Shown one piece after another: positions 1 to 5,918 of a stretch of 21,987 nt of DNA (its first letter is position 1; every line of letters begins with the position of its first letter). The position numbers were made by a program, and so were the translations under genes. Source of the stretch: a virus; the IMG/VR virus record IMGVR_UViG_3300048023_000320, positions 1 to 21,987 of that record. The stretch is one strand, 5' to 3'. The notes below the pieces were generated by a model. It had not been told where the DNA came from, ran no database searches, and saw only the letters and a list, made by a program, of their open reading frames with translations.

Positions 1-1365
1 CATGTCATCGATATCAATGTCTTCAGCATTAACAACTTTGACTACATATCCGTTTTTACTTTGAAGCGGCAGACGTGCAATGTTTCCAATAGTATCTGTT
101 ATTGCAAAGATTGCAGACTCTGCAGCGCCACCACGTGTTTCTACAGTGAAAGGATTAGCGCTAGTAATATACACACTAGCACCCACTTGTGTTGCCGTAA
201 AATTAGCATTAGCAGTGATAGCAGTTGCCAAAGCATCTGCAATACTGTCAGCACTTGCACCAGAAGATGACGATGTAGTGGCAAACGGTAATGTTGCTTG
301 ACCGTCAGGCGTGAGTAATACTTCATAATTAGTAGAGTTACTCGCAATGTTGATGACTACCTGTGCACGGTTTGCATCCAAGCCAGTAGCATGGGTAGTA
401 TTTGCAGTCATTTGTACTGTCTTCTTTTTGTTCAGTACAAACGTGTAATCATTAATAGTTAGTAGTTCAATATCTTCTGAAGTAGCGCCTGCCAGGTAAG
501 CAGTAGTTGCAATTGTTGCAATAGCACAATCTGTATACTGTGCATCTAGAACTGTCTTAGAAGCTGCTTCATTAGCTACAGCAGTGTCATAAGCAGTTTT
601 GGCAGTATCATAATCTGGCTGTGCACCAGTGTTTGGAGTTACCGTATCGTCTAACAGTACCGGACTATTTGTTGCAGCTGTAGTTTTCTCAGCTTCATAT
701 ACACGAAAACCGGTGCTAGCAATCAGCGGATGCTCACTGGTTCGCTCAGTACTTAGTGCATAGTTGGCTGGAAGTGTGGTTGCTACAGAAACTACTGTGC
801 CATTATCTTTTACAGTAAGGACACCATCAGCATTTTCTGCAATGCCGCTGTGCAATTGCTCAACAACATTGGTGTTGTAGTTATAACGGAACTCAAACAG
901 GCTCTCTGTCGTTGCATATTGTGCAGCGATGGCTTGTGACAGAGTTACCTCTGCAGCCTGAAGTGCTGTAAAAGCAGTGGCAGTGGCAGCAACTTTTGTG
1001 TTGTAGTCGTTAGCTTTGGTGAGTTGATCAGCAATCAAACAAGTATCAGCAGTGCTGCCTTGAGCCGCACCCATGTCCACAGCACGAACATCTCCGTCTG
1101 CAAGGTCCCAAACATGAAAGCGATTATTGACATATTGGACAATGTATTTTTCATTAGTGTCCCGTAGGATTGGGAACCATTTACCACTACTTACTGCGTT
1201 CGGTAGGTTCGCAACAAACGTGCCTCCCGGTCGTTTAAGTAGACCTAGAGCAAAGTCAGGGAATGCGTTGACTGCATCCTTAAGTTGTCCAGGACGCTTC
1301 CTACTATCAGGTTGTTGCGAGATGCCAGATAGGAGGTTAGGAATAGATTGGGAGACTGTACTCAT
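1..1365 (-). CDS. Tail tubular protein B (T7 gp12-like nozzle), 5' part, truncated by the window edge
   Basis: The frame is open from ATG at 1365 to base 1, giving the first 455 residues. The N-terminus (MSTVSQSIPNLLSGISQQPD, then KRPGG near residue 46 and HVWDLADG near 84-91) matches the T7 gp12 start pattern. In T7, gp12 forms the tail nozzle below gp11 and contacts the fibres. The next recognisable gp12 landmark, LLTINDYTFVLNK (about 301-313), aligns with the T7 segment that directly follows the DLSG region. Roughly residues 102-297 therefore look like an Ala/Thr-rich insertion with helical stretches (about 113-150 and 249-290). The start overlaps the stop of the tail tube A gene as ATGA, implying coupled translation. 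The C-terminal half is outside the window. Confidence 0.9.
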   Translation of the reverse strand, partial: MSTVSQSIPNLLSGISQQPDSRKRPGQLKDAVNAFPDFALGLLKRPGGTFVANLPNAVSSGKWFPILRDTNEKYIVQYVNNRFHVWDLADGDVRAVDMGAAQGSTADTCLIADQLTKANDYNTKVAATATAFTALQAAEVTLSQAIAAQYATTESLFEFRYNYNTNVVEQLHSGIAENADGVLTVKDNGTVVSVATTLPANYALSTERTSEHPLIASTGFRVYEAEKTTAATNSPVLLDDTVTPNTGAQPDYDTAKTAYDTAVANEAASKTVLDAQYTDCAIATIATTAYLAGATSEDIELLTINDYTFVLNKKKTVQMTANTTHATGLDANRAQVVINIASNSTNYEVLLTPDGQATLPFATTSSSSGASADSIADALATAITANANFTATQVGASVYITSANPFTVETRGGAAESAIFAITDTIGNIARLPLQSKNGYVVKVVNAEDIDIDDM

Positions 1366-1982
1366 TGCCTAGAAAGAGCTTGAAAAGGTTGATAGCTTGT
1401 GTAGTAATTAGCTCCATCACGGAAACCGAACATGGAGTAATCACCTTGTTGACACTCTTCCTCAATTGCAGCTGCTTTGGTGGTAGCTTCCTGTTCTTGT
1501 AGAAGTTGGTTGAGTTGTGCATCACCCACCATCTTGGTTGCACACATACGTGCAGCTTTAGCAGTGATGTACTGCTGGATAGCGGGAGGCAGGTCTTGAT
1601 AGTCAAAGAACCAAAGCACGTCAGCTTTGATGTTCTCGTCGAATGTATAGCTGTGCTTGTACTTGTCGTAGAGCTTGCCGCTACGTTTTACTAGATCATA
1701 TTGATCTCGGTGATACTGGACATTGGCATCTAATGCCAGTGCAGTAGGAGGATATGCAATCTCATTTGTATTGGAGTCACGAACTAACTCGTAGTTATGT
1801 TCAGTATTGAATGACCACCCTTCAAGTTGAACCTGTTTGCTTTGTTCACGCAGAGTGCTGACAGCAATAGAGACTTCAGGGTTTTGCAGATCCAGAGTGG
1901 TGACAGGAGCCTGTCCCACACTGCTAAGTATTTGATTTACAGCATCCAGTTCGGTGGACACAGCATATGTAGGAAAAGGCAT
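1362..1982 (-). CDS. Tail tubular protein A (T7 gp11-like)
   Basis: The product is 206 residues beginning MPFPTYAVSTELDAVNQILS, followed by VGQAPVTTLD. This N-terminal helix and the SSVGQAPV pattern are characteristic of T7-like gp11, which forms the ring between portal and gp12 nozzle. The ATG at 1982 was chosen because it lies just after the intrinsic terminator, whereas longer readings of the same frame would run back through that hairpin. Length is close to T7 gp11 (about 196 residues). The stop TGA overlaps the tail tube B start (ATGA). No strong Shine-Dalgarno sequence precedes it. Confidence 0.88.
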   Translation of the reverse strand: MPFPTYAVSTELDAVNQILSSVGQAPVTTLDLQNPEVSIAVSTLREQSKQVQLEGWSFNTEHNYELVRDSNTNEIAYPPTALALDANVQYHRDQYDLVKRSGKLYDKYKHSYTFDENIKADVLWFFDYQDLPPAIQQYITAKAARMCATKMVGDAQLNQLLQEQEATTKAAAIEEECQQGDYSMFGFRDGANYYTSYQPFQALSRQ

Positions 1983-1995
1983 ATCTGTCAAAGAA

Positions 1996-2022
1996 TAAAA
2001 AAAAGGGACTCCGAAGAGTCCC
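1996..2022 (-). terminator. Intrinsic terminator after the capsid gene
   Basis: On the minus strand a 7-bp stem, GGGACTC / GAGTCCC, closes a TTCG tetraloop (2022-2005) and is followed directly by eight T residues (2004-1997). It sits 19 nt beyond the capsid stop and just before tail tube A. This matches the position of the T7 terminator T-phi that follows gene 10. In T7 that terminator is leaky, which would give high capsid mRNA and lower tail mRNA. That behaviour is inferred here by analogy. Confidence 0.9.
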
Positions 2023-2040
2023 CGTGTATTGATACGAATA

Positions 2041-3195
2041 TCAGGAAATGGTTGCAGGCTTGGTGGTAGTACCAGCAAACAGCTCAACTGCACAGGCAGG
2101 GTTCAGAGAACCAGCACCCATGGCCAGACGGCCAAGGATCACGTCGCCTTGGTAGATGACGGAAACGTCGCCACTGGTGACTTGCACCTGAGGAGCGATG
2201 GCTTCCACAACACCACAAGCTTCACGCTGGAAGATCAGACCGCAGCTGTTAGCGAACTCAGTCTCTTCGCCATACTCGTTCTGAATACCGGTAACGTCGT
2301 TAGCGGCATCTTCAATAGTAGGAGACACGAAAGAACCAGTGTTGCCAGGATCAACCACGTTGGTGTCAACAGCAGCGCTGTCACCAGAGGAAGGTTGATA
2401 CTTAGTACCGTAGCGGCTAGCAAACGGAATGTTCATGGACTTGAAGATCTTGATACCAGCAATCTCTACAACGCCTTCACCAGACTGCTTAGCAGTACCT
2501 TGAACGTCGCGGTTGATCAGTGCGTTGTTGCCAACTTCACGGACCAACGCATAGTACTGGCGAGGGTTGAGGACACCCACACGCCCGTCAGAGCTGACTC
2601 CTTTTTCATCCATTGCAGCTGCAGCATCGAAGAATGCATCGACGAGGTTGCTAGCGTTCAAGGAATCGTTGAAGTCAGAACCGGCGCCAACCTGGATCTG
2701 AGTACCACCGGGCTCAACGAAGTTAGCCTTGGTGATAGGAGATGCTTCACGTGCAGCTTTGGTGACAGCACGGAAGATCAAACGGTCATACTTTTCGGCC
2801 AGTGCATAGCCGATCTTGCGGGAGATTTCCGAGCGCAAGTCGTAATGTGAGAGTACTTCGTCCAATTCATAGACGAATGCACTGGAGATAAGGAGATCAT
2901 CGCAGGTGATGGTCTTCTCGTTCACCGGAGGTGCACCGTCGGAGTTACCTAGGATGCTGTTGCCAGGAGTGTGATACTCAGCAGTCGTGCGACCAGTGAA
3001 GATAAACTGAAGAGATTTGCCGTTCTTCAGGGTACGGCGCATAACCAGATCACGAGCAATCGTGTTGTTCTGGAAACCTTTAAACATCTCACCGCTAAAA
3101 AGCTTGAGATACAGAGCACGGGCGTCACCCGCACTGTTAGCCTGTCCTGGCCGTGTAAGATCGGCCAACGGCTCGTTACTATTTTGTTGTGCCAT
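2041..3195 (-). CDS. Major capsid protein (T7 gp10-like)
   Basis: The product is 384 residues with typical T7-like capsid features: an N-terminal region rich in N/Q/P, then LYLKLFSGEMFKGF (about 28-41), an FTGRTTAEYHTPG segment (about 66-78), DDLLISSAFVYELDE, and VLNPRQYYALV (about 208-218). It forms the HK97-fold icosahedral shell. ATG at 3195 is the natural start. No clear Shine-Dalgarno lies upstream, although a long structured leader does. Downstream is a TTCG-loop terminator, as in T7. The gene shows fewer A/T-ending codons than its neighbours, consistent with selection for high expression (visual impression only). Confidence 0.95.
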   Translation of the reverse strand: MAQQNSNEPLADLTRPGQANSAGDARALYLKLFSGEMFKGFQNNTIARDLVMRRTLKNGKSLQFIFTGRTTAEYHTPGNSILGNSDGAPPVNEKTITCDDLLISSAFVYELDEVLSHYDLRSEISRKIGYALAEKYDRLIFRAVTKAAREASPITKANFVEPGGTQIQVGAGSDFNDSLNASNLVDAFFDAAAAMDEKGVSSDGRVGVLNPRQYYALVREVGNNALINRDVQGTAKQSGEGVVEIAGIKIFKSMNIPFASRYGTKYQPSSGDSAAVDTNVVDPGNTGSFVSPTIEDAANDVTGIQNEYGEETEFANSCGLIFQREACGVVEAIAPQVQVTSGDVSVIYQGDVILGRLAMGAGSLNPACAVELFAGTTTKPATIS

Positions 3196-3351
3196 TGTAA
3201 GAGAATAAAAGTGTTGTTTACTCTCTGAACGTTCAGAATTTTTTAGTCAAAATTTTGTGGTCTATCCCACCGTCTAGACGGCAAAGGGTATCCGCGTACG
3301 GGCCGATGCCAATGCAAGGGAGGTCCGACTCTGAGGTGCCTCCCAAGCTGT
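3196..3351 (-). promoter_or_regulatory. Structured leader upstream of the capsid gene
   Basis: This 156-bp gap is the largest in the virion-gene block and has no ATG-initiated ORF. On the minus strand it holds a GGGAGG...CCTCCC stem (3344-3318) and three perfect palindromes: CCGTCTAGACGG (3270-3281), CAAAATTTTG (3248-3257) and CTGAACGTTCAG (3225-3236). The CCGT/ACGG hairpin can be lengthened by CCC/GGG pairing. T7 has its strongest promoter (phi10) and an RNA-processing hairpin in front of gene 10, so a promoter plus processing or stabilising structure is expected here. Function is inferred. The same DNA also carries a stop-free frame, described in the findings. Confidence 0.5.
3297..3313 (-). 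promoter_or_regulatory. Possible phage RNA-polymerase promoter before the capsid gene
   Basis: The minus strand reads ATTGGCATCGGCCCGTA. The promoter reported for the Syn5 RNA polymerase is ATTGGGCACCCGTAA, as I recall it. The two share ATTGG and CCCGTA, but the spacing differs by two or three bases. The position, about 100 bp before the capsid ATG, suits a phi10 equivalent. The resemblance is partial and I found no second copy in the window, so this is weak. Confidence 0.2.
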
Positions 3352-3546
3352 TTACATAAGACCTTTGACGCAACGCTTTTCAGCGCGGCACTGGGCTTTT
3401 ACATCACCACAATGTCCACAGCGCTTGAAGGGTTTGTTGTCGTCGAAGCCAAAGTTAACAGGAGTAGCTGTAGTCTTTTTGGACTGATGACGTGCACGCG
3501 TAGGTGCAGCTTTTTTAGCTATAGGTTTTACAGGCTTACTTGCCAT
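3352..3546 (-). CDS. Small Lys-rich protein with C-terminal Cys cluster, function unknown
   Basis: The product is 64 residues. Residues 1-30 are Lys/Ala/Thr/Arg-rich, low complexity and strongly basic. The C-terminal third carries CGHCGDVKAQC and then C, a CxxC-x6-C-x5-C arrangement that could bind zinc. The start ATG at 3546 follows the preceding gene's stop by two bases (TAATAATG), so translation is probably coupled. The basic tail suggests nucleic-acid binding, but that is only inference. It could also be a minor virion protein, since it lies directly before the capsid gene. Confidence 0.6.
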   Translation of the reverse strand: MASKPVKPIAKKAAPTRARHQSKKTTATPVNFGFDDNKPFKRCGHCGDVKAQCRAEKRCVKGLM

Positions 3547-3548
3547 TA

Positions 3549-3656
3549 TTACTTAGCGGAATTTTTGAGATAAGTAACGCCGCGATACTTCAGCTTGGCT
3601 TGCTTGACAGCAGCCTGTTGCTCTTTAACGCGAGCTTGCAGTTCAACGTTAGGCAT
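3549..3656 (-). CDS. 35-aa protein with a DUF4278-type YRGV-Y motif
   Basis: The short ORF reads MPNVELQARVKEQQAAVKQA and then KLKYRGVTYLKNSAK. The K-L-x-Y-R-G-V-x-Y core is the signature I associate with DUF4278, small proteins found in cyanobacteria and cyanophages, of unknown function. A good Shine-Dalgarno (GGAG, 7 nt spacer) precedes the ATG at 3656, which supports the start. It is followed within two bases by the 64-aa gene. The N-terminal half is probably one amphipathic helix. Confidence 0.65.
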   Translation of the reverse strand: MPNVELQARVKEQQAAVKQAKLKYRGVTYLKNSAK

Positions 3657-3673
3657 TGAAATACTCCGAAGTA

Positions 3674-3697
3674 CCTGATCCCCGTTCCATGATCAGG
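3674..3697 (-). other. Intercistronic stem-loop
   Basis: A perfect 7-bp stem, CCTGATC / GATCAGG, with a 10-nt loop starts three bases after the stop of the 59-aa gene and ends 18 bases before the next ATG. No T-run follows on the minus strand, so it is not a classical terminator. It could be an mRNA-stability or processing hairpin. Confidence 0.5.
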
Positions 3698-3699
3698 CG

Positions 3700-3879
3700 T
3701 CATGCGTCCTGCTGGTATGTCTCTTCTAGAACACACTTGTATAGCATGTTCTTCAAATACAGAAGAGCTTGCTGCTCAAATGCATCACCACCAGACCAGT
3801 TCTTGTGATGTAGATCTACTGATTTATAGATTAACTTGAGAGCTTCTGGTGGTAGTTCCAATTGATAGACATTTTCCAT
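3700..3879 (-). CDS. 59-aa acidic/helical protein, function unknown
   Basis: The ORF starts at ATG 3879 (MENVYQLELPPEALKLIYKS) and ends QQDA. It looks like two or three helices (ALKLIYKSVDLH; FEQQALLYLKNMLYKCVLEETYQ) with no signal peptide or metal motif. The arrangement resembles short conserved hypothetical proteins of cyanophages, but I cannot name a family. No Shine-Dalgarno is obvious. It follows the barrel-like protein by 19 bp in the same operon. Confidence 0.55.
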   Translation of the reverse strand: MENVYQLELPPEALKLIYKSVDLHHKNWSGGDAFEQQALLYLKNMLYKCVLEETYQQDA

Positions 3880-3898
3880 AAGGATGAACGTACGTTAC

Positions 3899-4273
3899 TT
3901 AGAATTTGTACTTAACGCCGGTCTTAGCACCAACGCCGAGACCTTCAATCTCCAAACCTTCAGACGTGATAGCAGAGACTTCGCCGTAAACGGAGAGCTT
4001 CTTAGTCACATCGACACCGAGACCGACTTTGCCAGAGGCAGCGCCGACTTGCTCAGCATCATCCGGAAAGCTGGCCGCTGGCCCTCCCTGGATATACCAG
4101 CTTGCGCTGTCACCCAGAGCGTTCTCGTAGCCCACGTGAGTCTCCAGCAGAGCACCTTGATAGTCCTCACCAGCCCAGCCTTGGTTGGCTTCGACATTCA
4201 GGTAAGGACCTGCCATAGCAGGCAGTGCAAAAGAAGACAGCGCGAGAGTGGAAAGAGCGATTTTGTTAAACAT
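3899..4273 (-). CDS. Small secreted, outer-membrane-barrel-like protein
   Basis: The product is 124 residues. Residues 1-21 form a classic signal peptide: basic start (MFNK), hydrophobic core (LSTLALSSFALP), and an AMA|G signal-peptidase I site. The mature part alternates Gly/aromatic/polar residues (YLNVEANQGW, THVGYENAL, SWYIQGGPAASF, GKVGLGVDV, LSVYGEV, GAKTGVKYKF) and ends in Phe, as outer-membrane beta-barrels do. At about 103 mature residues it is shorter than an eight-strand barrel such as OmpA or OmpX. I recall related porin-like proteins in other cyanophages, also without an assigned function. Export to the host envelope late in infection is inferred; a virion role is possible. Confidence 0.75.
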   Translation of the reverse strand: MFNKIALSTLALSSFALPAMAGPYLNVEANQGWAGEDYQGALLETHVGYENALGDSASWYIQGGPAASFPDDAEQVGAASGKVGLGVDVTKKLSVYGEVSAITSEGLEIEGLGVGAKTGVKYKF

Positions 4274-4277
4274 AATT

Positions 4278-4454
4278 TTATGCGATTTTTAGTTTAGAAT
4301 TCTTTTTCTTAGAAGCTTGTTTTTGAAAAGCATTTACGCTTTTCCCATATTTCTTATCTTCCCGATCAGCTTTCTCTCGGGCTTTCTTCATTGAATCGTA
4401 GTAACCATGTACTTGACCAGTTACTCCGTTCCATACCTTCCATGGTCCAGGCAT
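4278..4454 (-). CDS. 58-aa basic protein, function unknown
   Basis: The ORF begins [20 protein letters not shown] and has a charged helical middle (KKAREKADREDKKYG) and a Lys-rich tail. A perfect AGGAGG lies 9 nt before the ATG (4469-4464), and the stop of the preceding 22-aa gene overlaps the start as TAATG. Both support a real gene despite its size. The WKVWNGVTG...GYYDS pattern suggests a small compact domain shared among cyanophages, but I know no function. Confidence 0.6.
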   Translation of the reverse strand: MPGPWKVWNGVTGQVHGYYDSMKKAREKADREDKKYGKSVNAFQKQASKKKNSKLKIA

Positions 4455-4522
4455 TATTTTTTACCTCCTTTTTTAGGAGGACGTCCTTTTTGGGTACCGT
4501 AAGTACCTTTACCTTTAGGCAT
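4454..4522 (-). CDS. 22-aa Gly/Lys-rich basic peptide
   Basis: The peptide begins [20 protein letters not shown] and ends KK. The ATG lies inside the last codons of psbA (ATGCCTAA overlap), with a strong Shine-Dalgarno AGAGGAG at 4536-4530 and a 7-nt spacer, so it is very likely translated. Its own 3' end encodes the AGGAGG of the next gene. GRPPKK resembles an AT-hook core, so DNA or RNA binding is possible but unproven. Confidence 0.6.
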   Translation of the reverse strand: MPKGKGTYGTQKGRPPKKGGKK

Positions 4523-5573
4523 AGATCTTCTCCTCTGTAGTTGCTAAGTCGAGTGGGAAGTTATGAGCATTACGCTCGTGCATCACTTCCATGCCGAGAC
4601 CAGCTCGGTTCAGGATGTCAGCCCAGGTGTTGATGACTCTGCCATCCGCAGCCTGGATAGATTGGTTAAAGTTAAAGCCGTTCAGATTGAACGCCATGGT
4701 GCTTACGCCGAGTGCAGTAAACCAGATACCCACCACAGGCCAAGCAGCCAAGAAAAAGTGAAGACTACGTGAGTTGTTAAAAGATGCATATTGGAAGATC
4801 AAACGTCCGAAGTAACCATGAGCTGCAACGATGTTATAAGTCTCTTCCTCTTGTCCAAACTTGTAGCCATAGTTCTGGCTCATGTCTTCAGTCGTCTCAC
4901 GCACCAACGAACTGGTAACAAGAGAGCCGTGCATAGCAGAGAACAGAGAACCACCAAAGACACCAGCCACTCCCAACATGTGGAAGGGGTGCATAAGGAT
5001 GTTGTGTTCTGCTTGGAAGACAAGCATATAGTTGAAGGTACCTGAAATACCAAGTGGCATACCGTCAGAGAAGGATCCCTGACCGAAGGGGTACACCAGG
5101 AATACGGCCGTAGCCGCAGCAACAGGTGCTGAATATGCGACAAAGATCCAAGGCCTCATGCCTAATCGATAACTAAGTTCCCATTCGCGTCCCATGTAAG
5201 CGAAGACACCAATGAGAAAGTGGAAGACCACAAGTTGGTATGGTCCTCCGTTGTAGAGCCATTCGTCGAGACTGGCTGCTTCCCAGATGGAATAGAGATG
5301 TAGTCCGATTGCGTTGCTGGAGGGTACGACTGCTCCAGAGATGATGTTGTTTCCATAGAGAAGTGAACCAGCAACCGGTTCACGGATGCCGTCAATATCA
5401 ACAGGTGGTGCTGCAATGAATGCAACAAGAAAGCAAGTGGTAGCAACCAGTAGACAAGGAATCATGAGGACACCGAAGTGTCCTACATAAAGCCGGTTCT
5501 CAGTGCTGCTAACCCACTCACAATATCGATCCCAAATAGACTTGGGACGTTGTAGTGCGATAGTAGCTGCCAT
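4515..5573 (-). CDS. psbA: Photosystem II D1 protein (phage psbA)
   Basis: The product is a full-length D1 of 352 residues. In infected cells phage D1 replaces photodamaged host D1 in photosystem II thylakoid complexes. All diagnostic residues are at standard positions: Tyr161 (YZ), His198 (P680), His215 and His272 (iron), Ser264 (QB pocket), and manganese-cluster ligands Asp170, Glu189, His332, Glu333, Asp342 and Ala344. Position 130 is Glu, the high-light D1 form. After the Ala344 processing site only eight residues follow (TTEEKIYA), versus about 16 in host D1. The gene is intact with no intron. It is preceded by a 34-aa gene whose stop abuts the ATG and followed by overlapping small genes. 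I see no dedicated promoter. Confidence 0.99.
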   Translation of the reverse strand: MAATIALQRPKSIWDRYCEWVSSTENRLYVGHFGVLMIPCLLVATTCFLVAFIAAPPVDIDGIREPVAGSLLYGNNIISGAVVPSSNAIGLHLYSIWEAASLDEWLYNGGPYQLVVFHFLIGVFAYMGREWELSYRLGMRPWIFVAYSAPVAAATAVFLVYPFGQGSFSDGMPLGISGTFNYMLVFQAEHNILMHPFHMLGVAGVFGGSLFSAMHGSLVTSSLVRETTEDMSQNYGYKFGQEEETYNIVAAHGYFGRLIFQYASFNNSRSLHFFLAAWPVVGIWFTALGVSTMAFNLNGFNFNQSIQAADGRVINTWADILNRAGLGMEVMHERNAHNFPLDLATTEEKIYA

Positions 5574-5678
5574 TTAATTTTTAATTTTGATACAGTTGTT
5601 TGTACGTGTGGGAGTACCGCTCCCATGGGAAATCTTTGTGCCGGACTTTTTATACCCTTTCCAGCACTTTTTATCCAT
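5574..5678 (-). CDS. 34-aa basic Cys-containing peptide
   Basis: The ORF starts MDKKCWKGYKKSGTK and ends NNCIKIKN. KKCWKGYKK...NNC is a pattern I recall from very small cyanophage proteins; the role is unknown. The stop TAA directly abuts the psbA ATG, so it may set psbA translation by coupling, since psbA lacks a clear Shine-Dalgarno. Two conserved-looking Cys residues at 5 and 29 could pair or bind metal. An inverted repeat GGGAG-x5-CTCCC (5610-5624) lies within the gene, upstream of psbA. Confidence 0.55.
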   Translation of the reverse strand: MDKKCWKGYKKSGTKISHGSGTPTRTNNCIKIKN

Positions 5679-5685
5679 GCGGGTT

Positions 5686-5748
5686 TTAGTAGCCTTTTTT
5701 GCCTTTGCCACCTTTCTTTCCTCCGCAGGAACCTTTACCTTTATGCAT
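5686..5748 (-). CDS. 20-aa Gly/Lys-rich peptide
   Basis: The peptide begins MHKGKGSCGGKKGG and ends GY, composed almost entirely of Gly and Lys. The ATG overlaps the hli stop as TAATG. Its start resembles the MPKGKG peptide downstream of psbA, suggesting a related pair. There is no Shine-Dalgarno of its own, so expression would depend on re-initiation after hli. Because it is so short, coding status is uncertain. Confidence 0.4.
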   Translation of the reverse strand: MHKGKGSCGGKKGGKGKKGY

Positions 5749-5918
5749 TACCAAATACCAGGGATAAGTTGACCAGTCATGGCATACGCACCAAGCGCAG
5801 CCATCACGCCGAGCATGGCAAGCCTGCCATTGAGACGCTCGGCGCGCTCGTTATGTGGGATGGAGTTTTCGTCGATGTACATACGTGGTTCAGTGGGCCA
5901 GATTTGTGTGTCGTTCAT
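5748..5918 (-). CDS. hli: High-light-inducible protein (HLIP)
   Basis: The product is 56 residues with a hydrophilic N-terminus (MNDTQIWPTEPRMYIDEN) and one membrane helix containing ERAERLNGRLAMLGV. This is the chlorophyll-binding ExxNGRxAM motif of the Lhc/HLIP family (about residues 25-38), followed by a short aromatic tail ending PGIW. HLIPs sit in thylakoid membranes and protect photosystem II or help its assembly. The start overlaps the scaffold stop (TAATG) and the stop overlaps the next peptide, so the gene is embedded in the virion-assembly operon next to psbA. Confidence 0.95.
   Translation of the reverse strand: MNDTQIWPTEPRMYIDENSIPHNERAERLNGRLAMLGVMAALGAYAMTGQLIPGIW

Noticed and set aside
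2029-2850. A 273-codon plus-strand frame antisense to the capsid gene.
   Set aside because: The capsid gene is unambiguous on the minus strand. The antisense frame reflects its codon bias and has no domain pattern or ribosome-binding site.
5610-5624. GGGAG/CTCCC inverted repeat as a terminator before psbA.
   Set aside because: No T-tract follows on the minus strand and it lies inside a likely coding ORF. At most it is an mRNA hairpin.
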